Notes: generated from the sequence alone by a model not told the origin. Positions 45,599 to 55,726 are shown, counted from the stretch's first letter. The stretch: DNA of 64,000 nt from Brevibacterium antiquum CNRZ 918 (GCF_900169145.1 NZ_FXZD01000004.1:245492-309491); one strand, 5' to 3'. Made by a program: numbers and translations.

Positions 45599-45849
45599 TA
45601 CACTAAGTCGTGGTGCGAAGCGGGGTCTGACTCCCACCTTGATCGCGTAGAGCGATCGGGTCCAATGATCTGATGATCGACAGTCCAGGTGCAAGCCTGA
45701 GGCAGAAGATTTCAGATCGAGGTGTATTCACTTGAAGTGCTGCGGTTTCAATACCGTGCTCTGATGTGTGTGCAGGCTCCCTTGGCATGTGGTCAATGGG
45801 AGCCTTTTCTATTGCCACGACATCATTTGAGCGAAAAAGGAGTGAACAC
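45599..45849 (+). promoter_or_regulatory. infC leader with attenuator-like terminator
   Basis: TACACT (45599-45604) is a probable -10; the -35 is weak. About 240 nt of leader follow. A stem GATCGC-N5-GCGATC lies at 45641-45657. AGGCTCCC (45774-45781) pairs with GGGAGCCT (45798-45805) and is followed by TTTTCT, an intrinsic terminator inside the leader and 40 nt before the ribosome site. This suggests attenuation of the infC-rpmI-rplT operon, for example by a ribosomal protein. The inducing signal is not known. Confidence 0.6.
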
Positions 45850-46476
45850 ATCAGCGAGACGCGCATCAATGACCGGATTCGGGTTCCCGAGGTCCGGTTG
45901 GTCGGACCCAACGGTGAACAGGTCGGTATCGTTGCCATTCGCAAGGCACTCGACCTCGCTCGCGAGGCAGATCTCGACTTGGTCGAGGTTGCACCGCAGG
46001 CGAAGCCTCCCGTCGCCAAACTCATGGACTACGGGAAATTCAAATACGAATCTGCTCAGAAGGCCAGAGAAGCCCGTAAGAACCAGGCGAACACTGCGCT
46101 GAAAGAGATCCGCTTCCGTCTCAAGATCGATGAACACGACTACGAGACGAAGAAGGGGCATGTGACCCGCTTCCTGGACGGTGGCGACAAGGTCAAAGTC
46201 ATGATCATGTTCCGCGGACGTGAACAGTCCCGCCCTGAAATGGGCATCAAACTGCTCAACCGCCTGGCCGAAGATGTGTCGGACCTCGGCACCGTCGAAT
46301 CCTCACCACGGGTCGACGGACGCAACATGGTGATGGTCATTGCCCCACATAAGTCAAAATCCGACGCCAAGGCCGAGGCCCGCAAGGCATCATCAGATGC
46401 CAAGGGCAACGTCGCCGAGGTGAAGTCCCGACGTGATCGTGTCGCTGCAGAGAAGCAGGCAGCGCCCGACGCGTGA
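45850..46476 (+). CDS. infC: Translation initiation factor IF-3 (ATC start)
   Basis: IF-3 checks the start codon and keeps subunits apart, 208 aa. Marks: [19 protein letters not shown] at the start, [39 protein letters not shown], and the C-domain [18 protein letters not shown] with [13 protein letters not shown]. The family N-terminus coincides with an ATC codon at 45850, placed 7 nt after a strong AAGGAG (45837-45842). No in-frame ATG, GTG or TTG lies between the attenuator hairpin and the coding part. IF-3 genes are known for AUU/AUC-type starts that IF-3 itself represses. The C-terminal 30 residues are a Lys/Ala-rich extension. Confidence 0.93.
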   Translation: MSETRINDRIRVPEVRLVGPNGEQVGIVAIRKALDLAREADLDLVEVAPQAKPPVAKLMDYGKFKYESAQKAREARKNQANTALKEIRFRLKIDEHDYETKKGHVTRFLDGGDKVKVMIMFRGREQSRPEMGIKLLNRLAEDVSDLGTVESSPRVDGRNMVMVIAPHKSKSDAKAEARKASSDAKGNVAEVKSRRDRVAAEKQAAPDA

Positions 46477-46574
46477 GAAGTAAGTACCGATTCGCTGGAT
46501 CCTGAACGGTTCCAGCGTGTGAAGTAGTTGCCGGTGGTCGCCACCGACAACGAAATGCAAAGGAGAACGGCTCG

Positions 46575-46781
46575 ATGCCGAAGCAGAAGACGAACAGCAG
46601 CGCCAAGAAGCGCATGCGTGTGACGGGTACTGGCAAGATCATGCGTGAAGGTGTGAACAACCAGCACAAGTTCGAGGGCAAGTCCTCGGCCCGTAAGCGT
46701 CGCGTTGCGGAGGACCAGGTCCTCACCGGCGGAGATCGCGCCAAAGCCCGCAAGCTTCTGGGCAAGCTCAAGGGCAGGTGA
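46575..46781 (+). CDS. rpmI: 50S ribosomal protein L35
   Basis: A 68-aa basic protein of the large subunit. MPKQKTNSSAKKRMRVTGTG and KRRVAEDQVLTGGDRAKARK match bacterial L35. AAAGGAGA precedes the ATG. It lies between infC and rplT, the standard order. Confidence 0.97.
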   Translation: MPKQKTNSSAKKRMRVTGTGKIMREGVNNQHKFEGKSSARKRRVAEDQVLTGGDRAKARKLLGKLKGR

Positions 46782-46882
46782 GACCCACTCGGGTCTCCAT
46801 CCCGGGCAGCCACTGATGTGGTTCCCATAGCTTGAACCAGACTCCGGCACTGCCGGTAGAACTAATTTTGAAGGAGTAACAC

Positions 46883-47272
46883 GTGGCACGTGTTAAGAGA
46901 GCGGTCAACGCTCACAAGAAGCGCCGGGTCATCCTTGACCGGGCAAGCGGCTACCGGGGACAGCGTTCGCGCCTGTACCGCAAGGCCAAAGAGCAGGTCA
47001 TTCACTCGCTGGTTTACAGCTACCGTGACCGTCGCGCCCGCAAGGGTGACTTCCGTCGCCTGTGGATCCAGCGCATCAACGCCGGTGCTCGCGCCAACGG
47101 CATGACGTACAACCGCTTCATCCAGGGCCTCAAGGCCGCTGACGTCGTGGTCGACCGCCGTATGCTCGCTGAGCTCGCCGTCAATGATTCAGCCACCTTC
47201 GCGCACCTGATCAAGGTCGCCAAGGAAGCTCTTCCGGCTGACGTCAACGCAGCGAAGACCGCCGCAGCCTGA
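46883..47272 (+). CDS. rplT: 50S ribosomal protein L20
   Basis: A 129-aa protein that binds 23S rRNA early in assembly. [40 protein letters not shown] and [20 protein letters not shown] are characteristic. GAAGGAG precedes the ATG. In other bacteria L20 represses its own operon by binding the leader; the attenuator before infC would fit but is not shown to be its target. The C-terminus has a short Ala-rich extension. Confidence 0.97.
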   Translation: MARVKRAVNAHKKRRVILDRASGYRGQRSRLYRKAKEQVIHSLVYSYRDRRARKGDFRRLWIQRINAGARANGMTYNRFIQGLKAADVVVDRRMLAELAVNDSATFAHLIKVAKEALPADVNAAKTAAA

Positions 47273-47292
47273 GCTGCCGGTCCTCATCCTCT

Positions 47293-47327
47293 CAACGGCC
47301 CCGAACTTACTTGGTTCGGGGCCGTTG
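47293..47327 (+). terminator. Terminator of the infC-rpmI-rplT operon
   Basis: CAACGGCCCCGAAC (47293-47306) pairs perfectly with GTTCGGGGCCGTTG (47314-47327), with a 7-nt loop, and is followed by ATTTTG. It is 20 bp after the rplT stop. Confidence 0.85.
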
Positions 47328-47378
47328 ATTTTGTCTCACACCTAGTCTCTCCAGCAAGAATGCGGGCCAGCGAACTTC

Positions 47379-48269
47379 ATGAAACTTCCAGACGCCATCT
47401 CCTCACCGAACTCGAAGCGGGTTAAGAACGCGGTCAAGCTGCTTAAACGTCACAGCCGCAAGACGATGGGACAGTTCCTCGTCGAAGGGCCCCAGGCCGT
47501 GCGTGAGGCCCTGGAACGACACGCCGAACTCGATCTTCCCGGCCAGGCGCCTGGCGTTCCAGACTGGGTGGGATCGGCCGTGGATCCGCGAGGCGCAGTC
47601 GTCGAGCTCTTCATCACCGAAGAGGCCGCCGAGGCGCATCCGGAGTTCGTCGAGACCGTCAAGGACTGCGACATCCGCTGGAACATCATCACCGACGAGG
47701 TGCTCACCGAGCTGTCCGCAACCGTGAACTCACAGGGCGTCGTCGCCGTCTGCGAACGCATCGACGTCGACCTGACTTCGGTCATTGACAAGGAAGCGCA
47801 GCTCATCGTCGTCCTCTCCCAGGTCCGCGACCCCGGTAATGCCGGCACGATCATCCGTCTCGCCGATGCCGCAGGGGCCGATGCTGTGGTCCTCACCTCG
47901 TCAAGCGTCGACATCTACAACGACAAGACCGTCCGCTCCACAGCCGGTTCCCTGTTCCATGTTCCCGTGGTCACCGGGGTCGGACTCGCCGAGGTGACCG
48001 AACTGGCTCGTGCCCGCGGCCTGCAGATACTCGCCGCCGATGCCAACGACCAGTCTCACGACATCCACCATCCCTGGGATAGCGGACTCGACCTGACCGC
48101 CCGCACCACCTGGGTCTTCGGCAACGAAGCCTGGGGGATGAGGACAGAAGACCTCGAACTCTGTGACTCCTCGGCGGCTGTTCCGATCTACGGTAAAGCT
48201 GAGAGCCTCAACCTGGCGACTGCTGCCAGCGTGTGCATCTACGAGAGTGCTCGCAACCAGCGGATGTGA
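47379..48269 (+). CDS. TrmH-family (SpoU) RNA 2'-O-methyltransferase
   Basis: A knotted SPOUT methyltransferase of 296 aa. The N-terminal substrate domain begins NSKRVKNAVKLLKRHSRKTM and GQFLVEGPQAVREAL. SPOUT motifs are SQVRDPGNAGTIIRLADAAG, TWVFGNEAWGM and VPIYGKAESLNLATAASVCI. Genes of this type after rplT are usual in actinobacteria and are thought to methylate 23S rRNA or tRNA ribose; the target is not known here. No clear ribosome site before the ATG at 47379. Confidence 0.9.
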   Translation: MKLPDAISSPNSKRVKNAVKLLKRHSRKTMGQFLVEGPQAVREALERHAELDLPGQAPGVPDWVGSAVDPRGAVVELFITEEAAEAHPEFVETVKDCDIRWNIITDEVLTELSATVNSQGVVAVCERIDVDLTSVIDKEAQLIVVLSQVRDPGNAGTIIRLADAAGADAVVLTSSSVDIYNDKTVRSTAGSLFHVPVVTGVGLAEVTELARARGLQILAADANDQSHDIHHPWDSGLDLTARTTWVFGNEAWGMRTEDLELCDSSAAVPIYGKAESLNLATAASVCIYESARNQRM

Positions 48270-48425
48270 GTCGCAGGCCTAGCGTTCAACGAATTCTGCT
48301 GCCGAACGTGATTCGACTGCGTCCGGCTTGAACCGAGCAAGTGTTCCAGATCAGAGCGACGTCTGCTAGCGTTGAAAGCAAGGTACCTGTCTATTAATGC
48401 GTGAGGCGCAGGACGGAGCGAAGCA

Positions 48426-48695
48426 ATGCCTGGCACGAAAATTTGGCCGCAGTCGCTGTCGGAACTGCAAGCGAGGTGCGCGCGGGATGTGCTGAACTCT
48501 GTCCTGGTATGCATCGCGATCGCCGCACTGTTCTGGGCCATCAACTTCGGTACCAGCTCTTCGCCCTCGGTCCCGCGCCTGCTCGTCACTGCGACGATGC
48601 CAGCTATGATTTTCGGGGACCTTATTCGTTACTTCCGTGCAAAGAGGCGTTTCGACTTCGTACAGCCGTTGCCTGCTGGGGCGTCGCCGGCTTAA
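48426..48695 (+). CDS. Small membrane protein, unknown
   Basis: An 89-aa open frame with GGAG at a fair distance before the ATG. A hydrophilic N-terminus is followed by two hydrophobic stretches (about 24-43, VLNSVLVCIAIAALFWAINF, and about 50-66). A basic segment FRAKRRFDF follows. I recognise no family. The gene is supported by composition and the ribosome site only. Confidence 0.5.
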   Translation: MPGTKIWPQSLSELQARCARDVLNSVLVCIAIAALFWAINFGTSSSPSVPRLLVTATMPAMIFGDLIRYFRAKRRFDFVQPLPAGASPA

Positions 48696-48784
48696 GCTCT
48701 CTCAGGTGGAAGTCGCTGCAGCAGTTGCGTCGTCTAACTGCCTGCGGTTATTCCACCTATTGACAACGGGGAGAAGTAGGGTTT

Positions 48785-49042
48785 ATGACCACACAGCAAC
48801 ACGAAGGATTCTTCTCGAAGACTGAGTGGAAATTCGTTGGCTTTTTTGCACTCGCGTTCGTTCTCACTCCGGTGTTCTACGGCCTGCCGTTGTTGAGTCC
48901 GCTGTTCGCTCTGTCGACCAGTCTCAGGCGCGAGCGGCGAAAAATGATGTGGCTCTGGATCGTTGCATCGATCCTGGTGCTGATGTCAATCGCCCCGTTC
49001 ATTCTTAAGGCGGCTGGGCTGAGTAACTTCGTCGTCGAATAG
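48785..49042 (+). CDS. Small membrane protein, unknown
   Basis: An 85-aa open frame starting MTTQQHEGFFSKTEWKFVGF. Two or three hydrophobic helices (about 16-33, 36-45 and 55-75) are separated by a basic turn, SLRRERRKMM. GGGAGAAG lies upstream. No family recognised. With its neighbour 48426-48695 it may form a small membrane pair. Confidence 0.55.
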   Translation: MTTQQHEGFFSKTEWKFVGFFALAFVLTPVFYGLPLLSPLFALSTSLRRERRKMMWLWIVASILVLMSIAPFILKAAGLSNFVVE

Positions 49043-49084
49043 TCGACGCAGTGACGACAATAGGGACGTGTCCTACCCAGCCGA

Positions 49085-49090
49085 TACGGT
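49085..49090 (+). promoter_or_regulatory. -10 element of the pentapeptide-repeat gene
   Basis: TACGGT ends 7 nt before the ATG at 49098; no ribosome site lies between, which suggests a leaderless message and supports that start. Confidence 0.35.
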
Positions 49091-49097
49091 GGACACC

Positions 49098-49757
49098 ATG
49101 ACGACTGAAGCTCCACGCGCACCGAAGATCACGCTGACGAACTTGACGCCCGGCTACCTCGGCGACATTGGTCCGGAGGAGTTCCTCGAGGGCATGGAGT
49201 TGAAGGACCTTGACCTCGCCGAGGTGGATTCCACCCAGGCCACGTACCTGGACTCATCTTTGTCCCGGGTGAACTTCGGTGACGCCGAGTCTCCCGTGAA
49301 CCTCACCGGTGCACGGTTCTCCGGCAGCAGAATCGAGGACTGCCGGGCCGACACCTGGACTATGCCGCGGGGGAGTCTCGTCCACACCGAGATCTCGGGC
49401 ACTCGGATCGGTGCAGGGGTGGTTCATGACAGCGTGTGGGAGAAGGTCGTTCTCAGCAACTGTCGGATCTCCTACCTCAACCTGCGCGGAGCCAAACTCA
49501 CCGACGTCGAATTCCGCGACTGCGTCATCGACGAGATCGACCTCGACCGGGCCAAAGTCAACAGGGTGTCATTTCCCGGTTCGAGCGTCGGGGTGCTGCA
49601 GTGCGAGAGCGCGACTTTGGGCAATGTGGATCTGCGGGGTCTGCAGCCGCATAAGATCTCGGGTGTCCACTCGCTGCGGGGTGCCACCATCGATGAGATG
49701 CAGATGATGCTCTTCGCCGAACTCTTCGCCAGCGAACTCGGCATCACGGTCGAATGA
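49098..49757 (+). CDS. Pentapeptide-repeat protein
   Basis: A 219-aa protein with A(D/N)LXX-type repeats forming a right-handed beta-helix: GMELKDLDLAEVDSTQATYL, SSLSRVNFGD, VNLTGARFSGSRIEDC, ISYLNLRGAKLTDVEFRDC, EIDLDRAKVNRVSF, ATLGNVDLRGL. Some family members (Qnr, MfpA) protect gyrase from quinolones; this one has imperfect repeats and no clear loop features of Qnr, so function is open. A GTG at 49068 would add 10 residues. It ends with a short helical tail. Confidence 0.8.
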   Translation: MTTEAPRAPKITLTNLTPGYLGDIGPEEFLEGMELKDLDLAEVDSTQATYLDSSLSRVNFGDAESPVNLTGARFSGSRIEDCRADTWTMPRGSLVHTEISGTRIGAGVVHDSVWEKVVLSNCRISYLNLRGAKLTDVEFRDCVIDEIDLDRAKVNRVSFPGSSVGVLQCESATLGNVDLRGLQPHKISGVHSLRGATIDEMQMMLFAELFASELGITVE

Positions 49758-49815
49758 CCGCCGCCGAGGTTGGTGCAGCTGGTCAATCGGGTCAGGAACG
49801 AGAGGAGCAGCGCTG

Positions 49816-50166
49816 ATGTTCTACGCGCCCATGGCGGGTTACCTGATCGTGGCTGCAGTCAGCGTCGTTCTGATCGTCGCTGTGCGCAGACAGGCGATCG
49901 GCAGGAACTCTGCGATAGGCATACGTACGCGGCACACGCTGGCCTCCGATGCCGCATGGGAGGCAGGCCAACGAGCAGGCGTGCCCTACCTCTTTGGCAT
50001 GGCCGTCATCAGTATCGGCCATGCCGTGGCACTGCTGTGCGTTGAACTCTCGAATGCCACGACGGCCGGCCACATACTGGCCCTGCTCGGGTGGGTTCTC
50101 ATCCTCGTCTGCGCAGTACTTGCCGTCAGAGCGGCAAATGCTGCATCGAGATCAGCCGGCCAGTGA
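49816..50166 (+). CDS. SdpI-like membrane protein
   Basis: A 116-aa protein with three hydrophobic helices (about 5-23, 58-78, 85-105). The stretch GRNSAIGIRTRHTLASDAAW followed by EAGQRAG resembles the SdpI/YhfL signature (N-x-G-I-R-T-x-x-T-L-x-S-x-x-A-W). In Bacillus SdpI gives immunity to the SdpC toxin; small actinobacterial members are of unknown role. GAGAGGAG precedes the ATG. No toxin gene is visible beside it. Confidence 0.75.
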   Translation: MFYAPMAGYLIVAAVSVVLIVAVRRQAIGRNSAIGIRTRHTLASDAAWEAGQRAGVPYLFGMAVISIGHAVALLCVELSNATTAGHILALLGWVLILVCAVLAVRAANAASRSAGQ

Positions 50167-50207
50167 GGCCAATCCGGCCGTTGGCTGACCCGCACCGTTT
50201 ACCGGCC

Positions 50208-51863
50208 TTACTGCGCGTCCAGCGCCGCAGCCTCCCGCTGACCCAGTTCGTCGATGAGCACTCGCTCGTTCTCCGAATAGTCCACGGGTACGACCACGAG
50301 GTGGACTCCGCCGGCGGCAAAGGCGGACTCGAGGACGTCATGCATGTCGTCGACATTTTCCAGCCGGTGCCCGGTGGCCCCGTAGGACTCGGCATAGGCG
50401 ACGAACTCCGGATTGCCGAACGTCAGGCCGTAGTCGGGCATGCCGTCCACGGCCTGCTTCCACCGGATCATGCCGTAGGAGCTGTCTTCGAGGACGAGCA
50501 CCACGAGGTCAAGGCCGAGGCGAACAGCGGTCTCCATCTCCTGGCTGTTCATCATGAACCCGCCGTCTCCGACGACTGCCATGACCCGGCGTTCCGGGTA
50601 GGTCAGCTTCGCTGCCATGGCAGACGGCAGACCGGCCCCCATGGTGGCAAGTGCATTGTCGAGGAGGAGTGTATTGGCCCGGGTGGTGCGGTAGTTTCGG
50701 GCGAACCAGATCTTGTACATGCCGTTGTCCAACGCCACGATCCCGTCGACGGGCATGACCTCGCGTACCTCGGCGACGATGCGCTGCGGAATGAACCGGT
50801 CATCGTTCGACCGTTCTTCGATCTTCTCCAGAATTCCTGCCCGCATCGGCAGCAGTGCTCCGGCATTGGGCACGTGTCCGACGAGTTCCACGGCGAGACG
50901 GTCGAGGCTGGGCCCGAGGTCACCGATGGTCTCAACCTGCGGGAAGTAGACCTGCTCGACGACGGCTGCCCGGTAGCCGACGTGGACGACAGTCGGTCCG
51001 TTCTCATCCATCGTAAACGGTGGCTTCTCGGTCGTATCGTGGCCGATGGTGACGATGACGTCGGCCTTCTCGATTGCGTCGTGGACGTAGTCCCGGCTGG
51101 TCAGGGCCGCCGTGCCCATGTACAGGCCGGACGAGCCGGACACGGATCCCTTGCCCATCTGAGTGGTGAAATAGGGGATGCGCACCCGGGAGACGAACCG
51201 TGAGAGCGCCTCGCTGCAGTCCGAGCGCGAGGCATCGGCGCCGAGCATGAGCAGTGGCCGCTTGGCATTCCGGATCACCTGGGCTGCGGCATCGACGGCG
51301 TCATCGCTGGCAGTCGCCCGTCCATTCGTGTGCGGTTGGATCAGGTCTGCATGCTCGACAGGCATGGCGGCAATGTCCTCGGGAAGCTCCAGGTGGACCG
51401 GGCCCGGCCGTTCGGACCGGGCGACGCGGAAGGCCTCCCTGATCATGGTGGGGACCATGTTCGCCGAGGTGATCTGTCGGCTGTCCTTCGTCAGCGGCTT
51501 CATCGTCGCCACAGTATTCACGATCTGGAAGCGCGCCTGCTCGGCCGTGCGGATCCCCTTCTGTCCGGTGATCATGATCACCGGCATCCCGCCGAGGTGG
51601 GCGTAGGCCGCACCGGTCGCTAGGTTAAGTGCGCCCGGGCCCAGGGTGGTCAGACACACCCCCGGTTTGCCCGTCAGCCGCCCGTAGGTCGCGGCCATGA
51701 AGGCAGCGGCCTGTTCGTGGCGGGTGAGGACGAATTCGATCGAGGACTGGCGAAGAGAATCGATGAAATCGATGTTCTCCTCACCGGGGATGCCGAAGAT
51801 GCGTTCGACTCCCTCGTTCTCCAGGGCCTTGACCATGACATCGGAAGCTCGCTGAGTCGTCAT
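50208..51863 (-). CDS. Acetolactate-synthase-like TPP enzyme (large subunit type)
   Basis: A thiamine-diphosphate enzyme of 551 aa. The N-terminal domain has FGIPGEENIDFIDSLRQ, the catalytic Glu in VLTRHEQAAAFMAATYGRLT, and LTTLGPGALNLATGAAYAHL. The C-terminal TPP site is VVGDGGFMMNSQEMETAV. No small regulatory subunit gene follows, so it is more like a catabolic or stand-alone acetolactate synthase than IlvBN. The ATG start has TAGTGT ending 6 nt before it on this strand. Related decarboxylases share these motifs, so the product is probable, not certain. Confidence 0.85.
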   Translation of the reverse strand: MTTQRASDVMVKALENEGVERIFGIPGEENIDFIDSLRQSSIEFVLTRHEQAAAFMAATYGRLTGKPGVCLTTLGPGALNLATGAAYAHLGGMPVIMITGQKGIRTAEQARFQIVNTVATMKPLTKDSRQITSANMVPTMIREAFRVARSERPGPVHLELPEDIAAMPVEHADLIQPHTNGRATASDDAVDAAAQVIRNAKRPLLMLGADASRSDCSEALSRFVSRVRIPYFTTQMGKGSVSGSSGLYMGTAALTSRDYVHDAIEKADVIVTIGHDTTEKPPFTMDENGPTVVHVGYRAAVVEQVYFPQVETIGDLGPSLDRLAVELVGHVPNAGALLPMRAGILEKIEERSNDDRFIPQRIVAEVREVMPVDGIVALDNGMYKIWFARNYRTTRANTLLLDNALATMGAGLPSAMAAKLTYPERRVMAVVGDGGFMMNSQEMETAVRLGLDLVVLVLEDSSYGMIRWKQAVDGMPDYGLTFGNPEFVAYAESYGATGHRLENVDDMHDVLESAFAAGGVHLVVVPVDYSENERVLIDELGQREAAALDAQ

Positions 51864-51869
51864 GTTTCG

Positions 51870-51875
51870 ACACTA
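51870..51875 (-). promoter_or_regulatory. -10 element of the acetolactate-synthase-like gene, leaderless type
   Basis: On the minus strand TAGTGT ends 6 nt before the ATG at 51863. Confidence 0.4.
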
Positions 51876-52083
51876 CATCTTTTGGAGTGGGGCCTCGATG
51901 ACTCAGCTCACAGATGTGGGGACGGACCGGGATCCGGTGGAGCCACCTCGGCGAGGGTGGAAGTCACAGGGGTGACAGGACACGATCCGGACGAGTGGTC
52001 TGGCACCGAATCACAGGCGATAGACTTGACCCCAGCAGACAAACGGCATTGAAGTACGCAGAAGATGCAGATTACGCAGATGA

Positions 52084-53136
<1,053 letters not shown>

Positions 53137-53137
53137 T

Positions 53138-55726
53138 ATGCGCGTCCCACTGAACTGGCTGGCCGACTATGTCGATCTCCCGGCCGATACGGATCCCCAT
53201 GCCCTGGCCGCGGAGTTCGCGTCGATCGGACTCGAAGAAGAGGACTTCTTCGGCCCCGAGATCACCGGACCCCTCGTCGTCGGCCGTGTCCTTGAACTCG
53301 TCAAGGAAGAGCACTCGAACGGTAAGACCGTCAACTGGTGCCGCGTCGACGTCGGACCCGAGCACAATGAAGATGCCGATGACCCGAAGGACCCGCAGCC
53401 CGGCGAGGAACGACCCAGCCGCGGCATCATCTGCGGTGCCCACAACTTCGTCGTCGGCGACCTCATTGTCGCCTGCCTGCCCGGAGCCGTCCTGCCCGGT
53501 GATTTCCAGATCGCTGCCCGCAAAACCTACGGACACAAGTCCGATGGCATGATCTGCTCGGCCAAGGAACTCGGCCTGGGTGAGGACCACGATGGCATCA
53601 TCGTGTTGAAGAACCTCGGCCTGAGCGGTGAACCCGGTGACGATGCGATTGCCCTCCTCGGACTCGACCAGGTCACCCTCGACGTCAACGTCACCCCCGA
53701 TCGCGGCTACCAGCTGTCGATGCGCGGCATCGCCCGCGAGTACGCGCAGATGAAGGGCCAGTCCTTCACCGACATCGGAAGCCCGTCCATCGCCGAGGTG
53801 AACGCCCCCACCGCTGACGGCTTCCCTGTCGTGATCGAGGACTCCAACCCCATCGACGGCAACGTCGGCTGCGACCAGTTCACCGCCGTCCAGGTGACCG
53901 GCCTGGACACGAGTGCACAGACTCCGTTCTGGATGCAGCGTCGCCTCATCGCCGCAGGCATGCGCCCCATCAGCCTGATCGTTGATGTCACGAACTACGT
54001 CATGCTCGAATTGGGCCAGCCCCTCCACGCCTATGACACGTCGCTGCTGGGCGAGGAGATCGTCGTGCGCCGTGCGCAGGCGGGGGAGAAGTTCACGACC
54101 CTCGACGACGTCGAACGCACTTTGGATGCCGAGGATCTCCTCATCACCGACCGTGGTGGACAGGGTTCAGACAGCACCGGCGGCAAGATCATCGGTCTCG
54201 CCGGGGTCATGGGCGGAGCCGCGGTCGAGGTCAACGATAAGACGACCGACGTGGTCATCGAGTCCGCTCACTTCGATCCGATCTCGATCGCCAGGACCGC
54301 ACGGAGGCACAAGCTGTCCTCCGAGGCCTCGCGTCGCTTCGAACGTGGAGTCGACCCGTTGCTCGGACCGGTGGCGGCACGCCGCTGCGCTGACCTGCTC
54401 GTCGAACTCGCCGGCGGCACACTCAGCCCGGCGACAACACAGGTCGGTGAGGTTCCCGAGCCCACCGTCATCGAGCTTCCGGTCGAGCGTGTCGGCTCCC
54501 TCGTCGGCGTCGGCTACACCACCGCAGAGGTGACCGGTCTGCTCGAGGACATCGGTGCGAGCATCGACGTCATCGGCAAGGACAAGCTGGCTGTGACCGT
54601 GCCCAGTTGGCGCACGGACATCACCGCAGACGTCGACCTCATCGAGGAAGTAGCCCGCACCGGCGGCTACGACCGGATCCCGTCGATCCAGCCGGCTGCT
54701 CGCGCCGGACAGGGCATGACCGAAGCACAGCGCACGCGACGCCGGATCTCCAACCTGCTGGCCGCCGACGGCTACACCGAGGTGCTGTCCTACCCGTTCA
54801 CGAGCGCCAAACGCGACGATCAGCTGCGCCTCGAGGCCGAGGACGTGCGCCGCAAGCACATCCGCCTGGCGAACCCGATGTCCGAGGACCTGCCGCTGAT
54901 GCGCACCAACCTGCTCTCGACCCTGGTCGAACTGGTGGCACGCAACTTCGGTCGCGGAGCCAAGGACGTCGCCCTGTTCGAGGCCGGTCTCGTCTCCACC
55001 TCGGCGGGACTGCCTACAGGTCCCGGACCACGGCACCTGCCTGGCTACCACCCGACTGATGCGGAACTCGAGGAGATCTACGCTTCCGTGCCGGCTCAGC
55101 CCTACCACTACGCCGGCATCATCTCCGGCAACGTCGAACTGCCCGGCGTCTGGGGCAAGGGTCGGAAGGCCGAGGCCACCGACGTCATCGACACCGTCCG
55201 CCGCATCGCCGGCGTCAACGGCATCGAGGTCAGCGTTGAAGCCGACCAGATCGCACCCTGGCACCCAGGACGCGCGGCGAAGTTCCTCCTTGCCGACGGT
55301 CAGGAGCTCGGACATGCGGGTGAACTCCACCCGAAGGTGTGCGAGAACCTCGGCCTGCCGGCTCGGACGGTTGCCTTCGAGATCGATCTCGACGCGCTCC
55401 TGGCACAGGAGGACCTGCGGACCTGGGACGGCGCCCTGTCGACCTACCCAGTCTCCCGCCAGGACGTCGCACTCATCGTCGACGAGTCACTGCCCACCCA
55501 GACGCTGGCGGCGACTCTGCGCGAGGGTGCGGGGGAGGAGCTCGAACTGCTCGAGACCTTCGACCTCTACACCGGTGACCAGCTGCCCGAGGGCAAGAAG
55601 TCCCTGGCCTTCCGCCTGACGTTCCGAGCAGCGGATCGCACGCTCAAGGCCGATGATGCCTCGGCGATGCGTGAGGCCGCGACGCAGTTGGCCGCTGAGC
55701 GCCACGGTGCCGAAGTAAGAAGCTGA
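53138..55726 (+). CDS. pheT: Phenylalanyl-tRNA synthetase beta subunit
   Basis: Partner of PheS, 862 aa. Domains in order: MRVPLNWLADYVDLP, the tRNA-binding OB fold (ICGAHNFVVGDLIVACLPG, KSDGMICSAKELGLG), B3/B4 editing domain (SEASRRFERGVDPLLGPVAA), B5, the catalytic-like core (NPMSEDLPLMRTNLLSTLVE), and the C-terminal anticodon-binding FDX-ACB domain (YPVSRQDVALIVDESLPT to FRAADRTLKADD). The length is normal for the family. An acidic insertion (HNEDADDPKDPQPGEE) lies in the OB fold, as in other actinobacteria. Confidence 0.97.
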   Translation: MRVPLNWLADYVDLPADTDPHALAAEFASIGLEEEDFFGPEITGPLVVGRVLELVKEEHSNGKTVNWCRVDVGPEHNEDADDPKDPQPGEERPSRGIICGAHNFVVGDLIVACLPGAVLPGDFQIAARKTYGHKSDGMICSAKELGLGEDHDGIIVLKNLGLSGEPGDDAIALLGLDQVTLDVNVTPDRGYQLSMRGIAREYAQMKGQSFTDIGSPSIAEVNAPTADGFPVVIEDSNPIDGNVGCDQFTAVQVTGLDTSAQTPFWMQRRLIAAGMRPISLIVDVTNYVMLELGQPLHAYDTSLLGEEIVVRRAQAGEKFTTLDDVERTLDAEDLLITDRGGQGSDSTGGKIIGLAGVMGGAAVEVNDKTTDVVIESAHFDPISIARTARRHKLSSEASRRFERGVDPLLGPVAARRCADLLVELAGGTLSPATTQVGEVPEPTVIELPVERVGSLVGVGYTTAEVTGLLEDIGASIDVIGKDKLAVTVPSWRTDITADVDLIEEVARTGGYDRIPSIQPAARAGQGMTEAQRTRRRISNLLAADGYTEVLSYPFTSAKRDDQLRLEAEDVRRKHIRLANPMSEDLPLMRTNLLSTLVELVARNFGRGAKDVALFEAGLVSTSAGLPTGPGPRHLPGYHPTDAELEEIYASVPAQPYHYAGIISGNVELPGVWGKGRKAEATDVIDTVRRIAGVNGIEVSVEADQIAPWHPGRAAKFLLADGQELGHAGELHPKVCENLGLPARTVAFEIDLDALLAQEDLRTWDGALSTYPVSRQDVALIVDESLPTQTLAATLREGAGEELELLETFDLYTGDQLPEGKKSLAFRLTFRAADRTLKADDASAMREAATQLAAERHGAEVRS

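Noticed and set aside
45766..45849. infC start at upstream ATG codons (45766, 45787 or 45796)
   Set aside because: These codons lie before or within the leader terminator hairpin, and the translated extension is not part of the IF-3 family; the ATC at 45850 has the ribosome site.
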